Shown piece by piece: positions 51,682 through 59,610 of a stretch of 64,000 nucleotides of DNA. A model generated the notes under the pieces. The model made no database searches, was not told the DNA's origin, and worked only from the letters and a program-made list of their open reading frames with translations. Within the stretch, counting starts at the first letter, position 1, and the number at the start of each line of letters is the position of its first letter. The position numbers and the translations under genes are program-made. Source of the stretch: Alistipes sp. (GTDB lineage Bacteria > Bacteroidota > Bacteroidia > Bacteroidales > Rikenellaceae); contig JALENN010000009.1 of NCBI GenBank assembly GCA_022767745.1, forward strand, positions 248,001-312,000, given 5' to 3'.

Positions 51682-52935
51682 ATGAACCCCAAACTGCTAC
51701 TCTTTGCCGTGCTGCTGTCGCTCGCGACGGTAGCGTCGCGGGCCCAGGCCCCGGCCGCTGCCGCCATGCGCAGCATCCGCGACTTCGGCGTACTGCCAGA
51801 AAACACCCCGCAGCAGAATGCCGAGAACCTGCAACGCGCCATCGACTGGGCCTCGGCCTCGGGCGCGGCGCTCTTTGTCGAACCCTCGGAGGAGGGTTAT
51901 CCCGTCGCGTCGGGCATAGTGCTGCGGCGCAATGTCTCGCTCATAGGCGTGCACGGCCCCACGGGGCGCGGTACCAAACACCCGCAGAAGGATGCCCCCG
52001 TAGGGTCGCTGTTCGTCATCACGGATGACCGGGCGCCCTTCCTTACGGTGGAGTCGTCGACACAGGTGCGCGGCATACAGTTCTGGTATCCCGAGCAGGC
52101 GTACGACGACCCGTCGAAGATCATAGCCTACCCGCCCACTATACGCATGACGCCCGAGGGCACGGCGCAGGGCGTTACGCTCTCGTGCCTCACGTTCTAC
52201 GGCGAGTACATGGCGATGGATTTCCGCGGCCGTCCCGACAATATCTGCGAACAGATACTTTTCGAGCATTGCTACGGCTATCCGCTCGGCGGCGAGTTCA
52301 TCAGCATCGACTACTGCTACGACATTCCGCGCATACTGCACTGCCATGTCAACCCGTCGAACATGCGCCTCTTCGGCCGCACCTTCACGCCGGCGATGGT
52401 CGACAGCGTCATTGCACGCCCGACATTCACCTACACCATCAACCACACCGACAACGCGCAGCTGATCGACCTCTTCACCTTCGGTGCGCACGGCGGCATA
52501 TGGCTCGGTCCCGACACATACGGCCAGCTCACCAACTTCAACCTCGACTGCGTCACCGTCGGCATATACAAGGCGGGCGGCGGCAGCTTCAACCGCAACT
52601 GGCAGATAGCGCAGGGCTCGATCATCGCCAATGTCAAGGGGTGCGGCGATGGTATCCATCCCATCGTCATCACGGGCGAGGGCCACACGGCCATCTCGAA
52701 CGTCGAGGCCTTCTCGGGCGGCAACGGCGCCCTCACGGCCGACGGCTACTCGGACGACTTCCTGCTCGTCGAGGGCGACAGGCCGCTGACGGTGTCGCTC
52801 TTCGGCTGCCGCATGCGCAACTACCGCGCCGATGATCCGCTCACCGTACGCAACCCCCGGGCCCGCATTGCGGCCGTGGCCTGCGTCGACCGCGACGAGC
52901 GGTTCTACGAGCGGAGGATCGATCCCGAACAATAA
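51682..52935 (+). CDS. Exported pectate-lyase-fold (right-handed beta-helix) protein
   Basis: The 417-residue protein has a signal peptide (MNPKLLLFAVLLSLATVASR) followed by the Pectate_lyase_3/GH28-type N-terminal motif SIRDFGVLPENTPQQNAENL-Q and a beta-helix to the end. No canonical GH28 Asp triad or lyase residues could be fixed by eye, so it may be a hydrolase, lyase or binding protein acting on a plant-type glycan. It is followed after 22 bases by a GH43-like gene, and both are exported, suggesting a two-gene unit for one glycan. A tail of uvrC-HAD transcription may also cover it (38-base gap). Confidence 0.8.
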   Translation: MNPKLLLFAVLLSLATVASRAQAPAAAAMRSIRDFGVLPENTPQQNAENLQRAIDWASASGAALFVEPSEEGYPVASGIVLRRNVSLIGVHGPTGRGTKHPQKDAPVGSLFVITDDRAPFLTVESSTQVRGIQFWYPEQAYDDPSKIIAYPPTIRMTPEGTAQGVTLSCLTFYGEYMAMDFRGRPDNICEQILFEHCYGYPLGGEFISIDYCYDIPRILHCHVNPSNMRLFGRTFTPAMVDSVIARPTFTYTINHTDNAQLIDLFTFGAHGGIWLGPDTYGQLTNFNLDCVTVGIYKAGGGSFNRNWQIAQGSIIANVKGCGDGIHPIVITGEGHTAISNVEAFSGGNGALTADGYSDDFLLVEGDRPLTVSLFGCRMRNYRADDPLTVRNPRARIAAVACVDRDERFYERRIDPEQ

Positions 52936-52957
52936 CCCCAAACTGCTATAAACCGAG

Positions 52958-53944
52958 ATGAAAAAACTGATGCTGATACTGGCCGCATGCGTGGTATGCG
53001 TGTCGGCGCGTGCGCAGCAGACGCTGCTGCTGAAGGATATAAACATCCGCGACCCCTATATTCTGCCCGACCGTAAGGCGGGTGTCTATTACATGTACCG
53101 CTCCTCGTCGGTGACGGCTGCCGACGGCACCGTCCGCGGCGGCGTGGAGGTGTTCCGCAGCCGCGACCTCGAACATTGGGAGGGCCCGACGCGTGTCTTC
53201 ACCGTCCCCGACGACAACTGGATCACGGGCCGCGTGTGGGCGCCCGAGGTGCACCGTTACAAGGGGCGTTATTACCTCTTCGCCACGCTCAACAGCGACA
53301 TCGAGTGGAAGAAGCGCCGTGACTCGCATCCGGCCTATACGATGCGCGGCACGCAGATCTTTTGGTCGAAGTCGCCCGAGGGGCCTTTCGTCGCCTTTGA
53401 CGATCGCATGCCGGCCACGCCGATGGACGAGATGGCGCTCGACGGCACGCTGTGGGTCGAGAATGGCAAACCCTACATGGTATATTGCCACGAGTGGGTG
53501 CAGATAGGAGACGGCAGCATGAAGGTCGTGGAGCTCAAGCGCGACCTCTCGGGCCGTGCCGGCACCCCCGTAAGGCTCTTCCATGCCTCGGCGGCCGCAT
53601 GGGCGACGGGATCCGACGCCCCGGTGGAGAGACGCACTTACGTCACCGACGGGTGTTTCCTCTACCGCACCTCGGGCGGACGGCTGCTGATGATATGGTC
53701 GAGCTTCGGCGAGGATGGCTATGCCGTCGGCATAGCCGAGTCGGTGACGGGCAAGGTGACGGGACCGTGGCGCCATCGTCCCGAGCCTCTGTTCAGCCGC
53801 GACGGAGGCCACGGAATGCTGTTCCGCGACTTCGACGGCGGCTTGAACATCGTCATGCATGCGCCCAACTCGCCGGGAGGGGCCGAGCGGGCCGTAATCC
53901 TGCCGCTGGAGGAGCGTGGCGACATGCTCTACGTCAAGCAGTGA
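52958..53944 (+). CDS. GH43-like glycoside hydrolase, exported
   Basis: The 328-residue protein starts MKKLMLILAACVVCVSARAQ (signal peptide) and then has a five-bladed propeller. DINIRDPYILPDRKAGVYYM carries the catalytic-base Asp of clan F. RVWAPEVHRYKGRYYLFATL gives the pKa-modulator region. EMALDGTLWVENGKPYMVY carries an Asp where the next catalytic acid of the family is expected. SFGEDGYAVGIAES and GGHGMLF belong to the last blades. GH43 enzymes release arabinose, xylose or galactose from plant polysaccharides. It is cotranscribed with the beta-helix protein and followed by a strong terminator. Subfamily and substrate are unknown. Confidence 0.82.
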   Translation: MKKLMLILAACVVCVSARAQQTLLLKDINIRDPYILPDRKAGVYYMYRSSSVTAADGTVRGGVEVFRSRDLEHWEGPTRVFTVPDDNWITGRVWAPEVHRYKGRYYLFATLNSDIEWKKRRDSHPAYTMRGTQIFWSKSPEGPFVAFDDRMPATPMDEMALDGTLWVENGKPYMVYCHEWVQIGDGSMKVVELKRDLSGRAGTPVRLFHASAAAWATGSDAPVERRTYVTDGCFLYRTSGGRLLMIWSSFGEDGYAVGIAESVTGKVTGPWRHRPEPLFSRDGGHGMLFRDFDGGLNIVMHAPNSPGGAERAVILPLEERGDMLYVKQ

Positions 53945-53967
53945 CGCGGCGGTAGGGTGATGGAATG

Positions 53968-54004
53968 AAAAACCTTCGGTCATGCGAGATGGCCGAAGGT
54001 TTTT
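53968..54004. terminator. Bidirectional terminator between GH43-like gene and HAD gene
   Basis: AAAAACCTTCGG (53968-53979) pairs with CCGAAGGTTTTT (53993-54004), with further T residues to 54005 on the plus strand and a T-tract on the minus strand. Confidence 0.9.
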
Positions 54005-54026
54005 TGTTTTACGGTGTAGTGCCGTA

Positions 54027-54686
54027 TCAGAGCGATTCGAGTATCGCCGTCAGCTGTTCGGCCGTGTCGGCTATATAGTCGGCGCGGTTCTCCTCGAGCT
54101 CGGCGCGGGGGCGGAATCCCCAGCTTACGCCCACGGCCGTGATGCCGGCGTTGTGCGCCGTCTGCATGTCGACGCACGAGTCGCCCACCATGACGCACTC
54201 CGAACGCTCGACGCCCGCCTGGCTGATGATCGTGTCTACGACCTGCGTGTCGGGCTTCAACGGCACGCCCTCGCGCTGGCCGTATACGGCTACGAAATCG
54301 GTGTCGGGGAAAAATTTGCGTATCAGCTTCTCGGTGCCCGCCTGGAACTTGTTCGACGCCACGGCCAGCTTCACGCCGCGGTCGCGCAGACGGCGGACGA
54401 CCTGCTCGATGCCGTCGTAGGGGCGGGTGTGGATGTCGATGTGGTCGATGTAGTGGTCGAGGAAGTCCTGCCGTGCGGCTTTTACATACTCTGCGGTACG
54501 CAGTTGTTCGGGCAGGGCCCGCTCGACAAGGCGCAGGATGCCGTTGCCGACAAACATGCAGTACTGCTCGTAGGTGTGCTGCGGCAGGTTGCGCAGCGCG
54601 AGCATGTGGTTACAGCTGACGGCAAGGTCGCCTATGGTGTTGAGCAGCGTGCCGTCGAGGTCAAATATTACGAGTCGTGTCTTCAT
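54027..54686 (-). CDS. HAD-superfamily phosphatase (Gph-like)
   Basis: The 219-residue protein has motif I FDLDGTLLNTIGDLAVSCNH, motif II LAVASNKFQAGTEK, motif III with KPDTQVVDTII and motif IV VMVGDSCVDMQTAHNAGIT, the arrangement of phosphoglycolate phosphatase. The four-helix cap lies at about 18-85. Its start overlaps the NhaC gene by 26 bases, so the two are coupled. The partner's role in ion balance does not suggest a substrate. This is the second HAD phosphatase of the window, 2.4 kb from the uvrC-linked one; one may be phosphoglycolate-specific. Confidence 0.87.
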   Translation of the reverse strand: MKTRLVIFDLDGTLLNTIGDLAVSCNHMLALRNLPQHTYEQYCMFVGNGILRLVERALPEQLRTAEYVKAARQDFLDHYIDHIDIHTRPYDGIEQVVRRLRDRGVKLAVASNKFQAGTEKLIRKFFPDTDFVAVYGQREGVPLKPDTQVVDTIISQAGVERSECVMVGDSCVDMQTAHNAGITAVGVSWGFRPRAELEENRADYIADTAEQLTAILESL

Positions 54687-56136
54687 CGTCGTTTTGTTTG
54701 TGTCGCTTGTATATCCTGTAGCCCGTGGCGGCCACCAGTACCGACATGAAAGGGCTTACGATGTTGAATATGCAGTAGGGCAGGTAGGTGAGCGTCGCCA
54801 CGCCCAGCACCGTCGACTGGGTCATGCCGCACGAGTTCCACGGTATGAGCACCGAGGTGACCGTGGCCGAGTCCTCCATGCTGCGGCTCAGCAGGCGGCG
54901 TTCGAGGCCGCGCTCGTCGTAGAGGTTGCGGTAGAGGTTGCCCGTGAGGATTATCGATATGTACTGGTCTCCCGTTACAAGGTTGAAGAATACGCCCGAC
55001 GATACGGTTGCGCCCACGACGCTGACCGTGCGGTGTGCCATGCGCAGGAAGAGCTGCGAGATGGCCGTAAGCATGCCGCTGCCGTACATCACGCCGCCGA
55101 AACACATGGCGCAGATGATGAGCCACACCGTGTCGAGCATGCCGCCCATGCCGCTGGTGGCGACAAGGTCGTTGAGCAGCGGGTCGCCCGTCTCGACGGC
55201 GGTGTCGGTGGTGGCGGCGAGTATCATGGCCTTGAAGGGCGAGATGAACGCCCCCGCATCGCCCGCAATGCGCGCGATTATCTCGGGCTGGAAGATCACC
55301 ATCGCCACCGATGCTATGGCTACCGATGCGAACAGCGTGATTATGGCGGGCAGCTTGCGTGCTATGAGCAGTCCCGTGACGACGGGCACGACGAGCAGCC
55401 ACGGCGAGATGTGGAACGTCGAGGCCAGCGCCTGCTCGATGCTCTCGACGCCGACGGTGGCGTCGGGCGTGGTGACGAAGCCCGCGATGCCGAAGACGGC
55501 CAGTGCCACGACCATCGACGGGACGGTGGTCATCAGCATGTACTGTATGTGGGTGAAGATGGGCACGCGTGCCGTCGAGGCGGCCAGAACCGTGGTGTCG
55601 CTCATGAGTGACACCTTGTCGCCGAAGTATGCGCCCGATATTATGGCGCCGGCGATCCAGCCGTCGTCGAAGCCCAGGGCGCGGCCTATGCCCATCAGGG
55701 CGACGCCTATGGTGGCGACGGTGGTCCACGACGAACCCGTCAGGAGCGATATGACGGCGCAGATGATGCACGCGGCGATGAGGAATATCGACGGGTGGAG
55801 GATCTTCAGTCCGTAGTATATCATTGTGGGTATCACGCCGCTTGCCATCCACGATCCGGCTATGGCGCCTATGAGCAGCAGGATGATGATGGCGGGGGTG
55901 GCGCTGTGCATGTTCTCGACGATGGCATCCTCGAGCTGCTGCCACGAGCGCCCGTAGCGCCATATGGCCAGTGCGGCGCATACGGCCGAGGCCGTCAGCA
56001 GCGAGAACTGGCTGCCTCCCATGATGGCGTCGCCGCCGAAGAGGTGTATGGCCAGGGCGAGAAATAGTACGAGTACGGCGAGCGGTATGAACGATATCGC
56101 AAGCGAAGGTGTCGTATTGGCGTTGTTTCGGCTCAT
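54661..56136 (-). CDS. Na+/H+ antiporter, NhaC family
   Basis: The 491-residue inner-membrane protein has about 12 helices. NhaC-family signatures include ILLLIGAIAGSWMASGVIPT, LTGSSWTTVATIGVALMGIG and DDGWIAGAIISGAYFGDKVS, followed by SDTTVLAAS. The repeated SSWTT/GDKVS/SDTT elements are the ion-binding parts. Family members exchange Na+ for H+ or take up organic ions. The start at 56136 (MSRNNANT) was chosen because upstream in-frame sequence is Arg/Pro-rich and lies within the promoter. The 3' end overlaps the HAD gene by 26 bases. Confidence 0.92.
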   Translation of the reverse strand: MSRNNANTTPSLAISFIPLAVLVLFLALAIHLFGGDAIMGGSQFSLLTASAVCAALAIWRYGRSWQQLEDAIVENMHSATPAIIILLLIGAIAGSWMASGVIPTMIYYGLKILHPSIFLIAACIICAVISLLTGSSWTTVATIGVALMGIGRALGFDDGWIAGAIISGAYFGDKVSLMSDTTVLAASTARVPIFTHIQYMLMTTVPSMVVALAVFGIAGFVTTPDATVGVESIEQALASTFHISPWLLVVPVVTGLLIARKLPAIITLFASVAIASVAMVIFQPEIIARIAGDAGAFISPFKAMILAATTDTAVETGDPLLNDLVATSGMGGMLDTVWLIICAMCFGGVMYGSGMLTAISQLFLRMAHRTVSVVGATVSSGVFFNLVTGDQYISIILTGNLYRNLYDERGLERRLLSRSMEDSATVTSVLIPWNSCGMTQSTVLGVATLTYLPYCIFNIVSPFMSVLVAATGYRIYKRHKQNDDEDTTRNI

Positions 56137-56156
56137 GTTGTGTGTTTGTTCGGCTG

Positions 56157-56187
56157 CAAAGATAGTGAAAGCCGTGGGCAGAGGCAA
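56157..56187 (-). promoter_or_regulatory. Promoter of the nhaC-type/HAD operon
   Basis: On the minus strand TTG (56187-56185), a 20-base spacer and TATCTTTG (56164-56157). The start codon follows 20 bases later. Confidence 0.75.
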
Positions 56188-56525
56188 ATCGAAAACGTAG
56201 TTTTCGGATCGGCTCGGCCGCGGCGCCTCGCGTATTATTGCTAACGGCCGGGCACGAAGCCGCGTGCCGGCGCGAGGACGGGCTGAACACGCATGGCGCG
56301 GCGTTCCGCTGCGGCGGGGGCAAAAAGTTGCGGCTGGGGCAGGGGAATTGGAAAAATATTTATATATTTGTGTAATATGCGATATGCGGCGTGACGCGGC
56401 ATGCCATGTCGGGGTCGGGCTTGTGCCCGCCGCGGTGTGTGGCCGCGGGCGCGGTGTCGTGCGGGAAGGCCGCCGTGCGGCCGATTGGAGAAGCAACCTA
56501 AATGTTAACCTAAAATAGTGCTACC
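56188..56525 (+). other. Upstream region of the LsrF-like operon
   Basis: The 338-base stretch has no recognised gene. It contains a plus-strand TATATTTG (56363-56370), the best -7 candidate for the VOC-dhaK-dhaL-lsrF operon, and a GC-rich leader of about 150 bases with no clear hairpin or ligand-binding element. Confidence 0.45.
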
Positions 56526-56840
56526 ATGAGAACTTTCAACCACATCGGTATGGTTACCGATGTCATTCCCGAAGGGGCCGTGTTCAACGACGGCCTGAAA
56601 GTATGGCTTACCGATTATACGAAGAGCCCGAACAGGATCGAGTTCCTGAAGTTCGAGCCGGGCAGCTGCCTGCCCGAGCTGGTGCAGAAGCAGGGACACG
56701 TGGCCTATACGGTGCCTTCGCTCGACGAGGCGCTCAAGGGCGCGAAGGTGATATTCGGCCCCGCCGTGTGCGACGAGCACCTGACCATTGCCTTTGTCGA
56801 GGAGGAGGGCGTGTCGATCGAGCTGATGGAGGTGAAGTAA
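56526..56840 (+). CDS. Small VOC-superfamily protein
   Basis: The 104-residue protein starts MRTFNHIGMVTDVIPEGAVF, the beta-alpha-beta start with a metal-ligand His of VOC (glyoxalase-like) proteins. It contains the second-module elements QGHVAYTVPSLDEALKG and VEEEGVSIELMEVK, with His and Glu in the positions expected for metal ligands. VOC enzymes act as isomerases, epimerases or dioxygenases on 1,2-dicarbonyl or keto-acid substrates. It is the first gene of an operon with DhaK-, DhaL- and LsrF-like proteins, so an isomerase acting on the phosphorylated substrate is a reasonable guess, comparable to LsrG in E. coli. No homology to LsrG is claimed. Confidence 0.75.
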   Translation: MRTFNHIGMVTDVIPEGAVFNDGLKVWLTDYTKSPNRIEFLKFEPGSCLPELVQKQGHVAYTVPSLDEALKGAKVIFGPAVCDEHLTIAFVEEEGVSIELMEVK

Positions 56841-56890
56841 GGCTCACAACTAATTGAAAACTAGTGTATAATCCGAAAAAAAGAATTGCC

Positions 56891-57898
56891 ATGCAGACCA
56901 AATTCATAAACAATCCCGAAAACATCACTTCCGAACTGCTGGAAGGTTACGTTCTGGCCTATCCCGATGCGGTGAAACTGGCCGATGAGAATATCGTTGT
57001 AAGGGCCAACCCCAAACCGGCCGACAAGGTGGCTATCGTCACCCTCGGCGGCTCGGGCCACGAGCCTGCGCTGAGCGGTTTCGTCGGCGAGGGCATGCTC
57101 GACTGCTCGGTCGTGGGCGACATTTTCGCCGCGCCGGGTGCGCAGCGCCTGTTCAAGGCCCTGCAGCTGATGAAGCGCGAGGCGGGTATCCTTTTGGTGG
57201 TTCTTAACCACTCGGGCGACGTGATGAGCGCCAACATGGCCTGCCAGCTGGCCGAGCGTGCCGGCATAAAGGTGGCCAAGGTGCTCACACACGATGATAT
57301 TAGCGCCGGCATCGACGCCAACGTCGACGACCGCCGCGGCCTCGCGGGATGTATTCCGCTGTACAAGATCCTCGGCGCGGCTTCGGAAGAGGGCAAGTCG
57401 CTCGACGAGCTGGTGGAGATCGCCGAGCGTTACAACCGCAACGTGGCGACGCTTGCCGTGGCCATGCGTTCGTGCTCGCACCCGCAGAGCGGTGCCGTCA
57501 TAACCGACCTGCCGGAGGGTATCATGGAGATAGGCATGGGCCAGCACGGCGAGGGCGGCGGCGGTCAGAAGCCTCTGGTTTCGGCCGACGATACGGCTGC
57601 CGAGATGGTCGACCTGCTGTGCCGCCAGCTGAAGCCTGCGGCGGGGAGCAAGGTGATGCTCATCATAAACGGCGTGGGCGCAACGACGCACATGGAGCTG
57701 AACATCGTCTTCCGCAAGGCATACCGCGAGCTTGAGGCAAAGGGCATGCAGGTTGTATACGGCCGTATTCAGGAGCTGCTTACCGTGCAGGAGCAGGCGG
57801 GCTTCCAGATGATAATGGCCCTGCTTGACGACGACCACATCGAGTACCTGAAGAACCGCACGTCGAAGGCTCCCTACTGGACCACGATAGGCAAATAA
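56891..57898 (+). CDS. DhaK-like dihydroxyacetone kinase substrate-binding subunit
   Basis: DhaK binds short ketoses covalently as hemiaminals. The 335-residue protein has FINNPENITSELLEGYVLAY at the start, GGSGHEPALSGFVGEGMLD (H57, matching E. coli H56) and MGQHGEGGGGQK (H219, matching the covalent H218). Phosphate is added by DhaL. Separate DhaK and DhaL subunits usually work with the PTS protein DhaM, but no dhaM is in this window. With a LsrF homologue two genes on, the substrate may be a C4 or C5 diketose, not dihydroxyacetone. A TATAATCCGAAAAAA motif lies 8 bases before the ATG. Confidence 0.9.
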   Translation: MQTKFINNPENITSELLEGYVLAYPDAVKLADENIVVRANPKPADKVAIVTLGGSGHEPALSGFVGEGMLDCSVVGDIFAAPGAQRLFKALQLMKREAGILLVVLNHSGDVMSANMACQLAERAGIKVAKVLTHDDISAGIDANVDDRRGLAGCIPLYKILGAASEEGKSLDELVEIAERYNRNVATLAVAMRSCSHPQSGAVITDLPEGIMEIGMGQHGEGGGGQKPLVSADDTAAEMVDLLCRQLKPAAGSKVMLIINGVGATTHMELNIVFRKAYRELEAKGMQVVYGRIQELLTVQEQAGFQMIMALLDDDHIEYLKNRTSKAPYWTTIGK

Positions 57899-57909
57899 AC
57901 CGTTGCGGC

Positions 57910-58530
57910 ATGAAAGAGAGACTCTCAGTAGAGGACTTCAAGGCGATGCTCGGCCACGCCCTGGAGAAGATCAAGGCGCGCGAGGAGGAGTTCTCGCAGC
58001 TGGATGCCGTCACGGGTGACGGCGACCACGGGCAGGCCATCGTTACGGCCATGAGTGTCGTATGCGAGGGCGCGACGGCGGGAACCGAGTTCAAGTCGAT
58101 GCTTAACGATATGGGATTCAATCTCATGATGCAGGTGAGCGGATCGACCAGTACCCTGCTAGGGGCATTCTTCCTCGGCATGAGCGACAACGCGTCGGGT
58201 GAGGAGCTTGACGCCGAGGGCGTGAAGCGCATGTTCCGCGGCGGCCTCGAGAACGTGATGAAGCAGACGAAGGCGCGTCCCGGCGACAAGACCATGATGG
58301 ATGCCCTGGTGCCTGCCGTCGAGGCCATGCAGGCGTGTGCGTCGGAGGATGTGGCCGAGGTGCTCAGGTGCGGCGGCGAGGCTGCCGTGGCGGGTGCCCG
58401 CTCGACGGTGGATATGAAGGCCAACTTCGGCCGCGCGCGCAACTACGGCGAGCGCTCGATAGGTTATGCCGACAGCGGTGCCATGTCGTGGAGCTGCATG
58501 TTCGAGGCCTTCGGCGAGGCTGTGGCGTAA
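57910..58530 (+). CDS. DhaL-like dihydroxyacetone kinase nucleotide-binding subunit
   Basis: The 206-residue protein is a DhaL eight-helix barrel. The Mg-nucleotide site is LDAVTGDGDHGQAIVTAMS (the Asp-x-Asp-x-Asp pattern). VSGSTSTLLGAFFLGMSDNA gives the Gly/Ser loop, and GRARNYGERSIGYADSGAMSW matches the C-terminal nucleotide-binding consensus GRAxxxGERSxGxxDxGA. It phosphorylates the ketose bound by DhaK. It lies 11 bases after dhaK and 32 before the LsrF-like gene. Whether the phosphoryl donor is ATP or a PTS protein cannot be told from the sequence. Confidence 0.9.
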   Translation: MKERLSVEDFKAMLGHALEKIKAREEEFSQLDAVTGDGDHGQAIVTAMSVVCEGATAGTEFKSMLNDMGFNLMMQVSGSTSTLLGAFFLGMSDNASGEELDAEGVKRMFRGGLENVMKQTKARPGDKTMMDALVPAVEAMQACASEDVAEVLRCGGEAAVAGARSTVDMKANFGRARNYGERSIGYADSGAMSWSCMFEAFGEAVA

Positions 58531-58562
58531 ATTTATGTATAATCGTAAAAAAGCTGAAAAAT

Positions 58563-59435
58563 ATGGCAGATATGGAAGGCTTCCGCGAAGCCTCTAATTT
58601 CGGACTCGGACAGGCGGCCGATACCGCCGCATTCCACGTCAAGGGTGCCTCGTCGCTCGGATGGGGCATGAAGGACCGTCTATCGCGCATCTTCAATCCG
58701 GCGACGGGCCGCACGGTGATGCTGGCGTTCGACCACGGTTTCATCATGGGTCCCACGTCGGGCCTCGAGCGCATCGACCTGAACATCGTTCCTCTGGTAC
58801 AGTATGCCGATTGCCTCATGTGCACGCGCGGCATACTGCAGACGTCGATTCCGGCCAACATGAACAAGCCGGTGTGTCTGCGCAGCGACGCCGGTTCGAC
58901 CATTTTGACGGAGCTTAACCGCAACGTGCTGATCGACATCGAGGATGTGATACGCCTCAACGCCTCGGCCATGGCCGTGATGTTCTCGGCGGGGGACGGC
59001 GACCAGGAGGCCGTCACGGCGGCGAACCTCGCCCGCGCGGCCGATCTGGGCAACCGTTACGGTATTCCCGTTATGGGTGTTACGGCCGTCGGCAAGCAGA
59101 TGGCGCGCGACGCGCGTTACTTCGCACTGGCATCGCGCGTATGTGCCGAGAACGGCGCCTCGATCGTCAAGACCTACTATTGCGAGGGCTTCGAGAAGAT
59201 CGCTGCATCATGTCCCGTGCCGGTGGTTATCGCGGGAGGCAAGAAGCTCCCCGAGAAGGAGGCTCTGGAGCTCTGCTACAATGCCGTCAGTGACGGTGCC
59301 GCAGGTGTGGACATGGGACGCAACGTGTTCCAGAGCGATGCCCCCGCCGCCATGATACAGGCTGTGCATGCCGTGGTGCATGACGGTCTTACGGCTGCGC
59401 AGGGCTATGAGATGTATTGCGACCTGAAGGGGTAA
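58563..59435 (+). CDS. LsrF-like class I aldolase/thiolase
   Basis: The 290-residue protein is LsrF/DhnA-like. From memory of E. coli LsrF it aligns without gaps through the catalytic residues: D57 in LAFDHGFIMGP and the Schiff-base K203 in SIVKTYYCEGFE. Shared blocks include WGMKDRLSRIFNP, GLERIDLNIVPL, CTRGIL, VPVVIAGGKKLPEKEALELC and GVDMGRNVFQSDAP. In E. coli LsrF transfers an acetyl group from phosphorylated 3-hydroxypentane-2,4-dione (from AI-2) to CoA. The operon supplies a kinase (DhaKL) and a small VOC protein, so a related phosphorylated ketose is likely. A terminator follows. Confidence 0.9.
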   Translation: MADMEGFREASNFGLGQAADTAAFHVKGASSLGWGMKDRLSRIFNPATGRTVMLAFDHGFIMGPTSGLERIDLNIVPLVQYADCLMCTRGILQTSIPANMNKPVCLRSDAGSTILTELNRNVLIDIEDVIRLNASAMAVMFSAGDGDQEAVTAANLARAADLGNRYGIPVMGVTAVGKQMARDARYFALASRVCAENGASIVKTYYCEGFEKIAASCPVPVVIAGGKKLPEKEALELCYNAVSDGAAGVDMGRNVFQSDAPAAMIQAVHAVVHDGLTAAQGYEMYCDLKG

Positions 59436-59473
59436 ACATCCCGCGGCCGCCCGCGGCGGCAACGGTATATGCA

Positions 59474-59514
59474 CACGGTCTGCCTACCCCGACTTATCGG
59501 GGAGGCAGACCGTG
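59474..59514 (+). terminator. Terminator of the LsrF-like operon
   Basis: CACGGTCTGCCT (59474-59485) pairs with AGGCAGACCGTG (59503-59514), extended by CCCC/GGGG around an 8-base loop with one bulged A; CGTTTT follows. Confidence 0.85.
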
Positions 59515-59560
59515 CGTTTTAATGCCGCGGGGCCGGAGGCGTGGGCGTTGCATAAGTTTG

Positions 59561-59591
59561 TTGCTCGGAGTGCGATTTTTAATTACCTTTG
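59561..59591 (+). promoter_or_regulatory. Promoter of the glycosyltransferase gene
   Basis: TTG (59561-59563), a 20-base spacer and TACCTTTG (59584-59591), 19 bases before the ATG. Confidence 0.75.
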
Positions 59592-59610
59592 TGATATAAA
59601 GCATGAGTCT

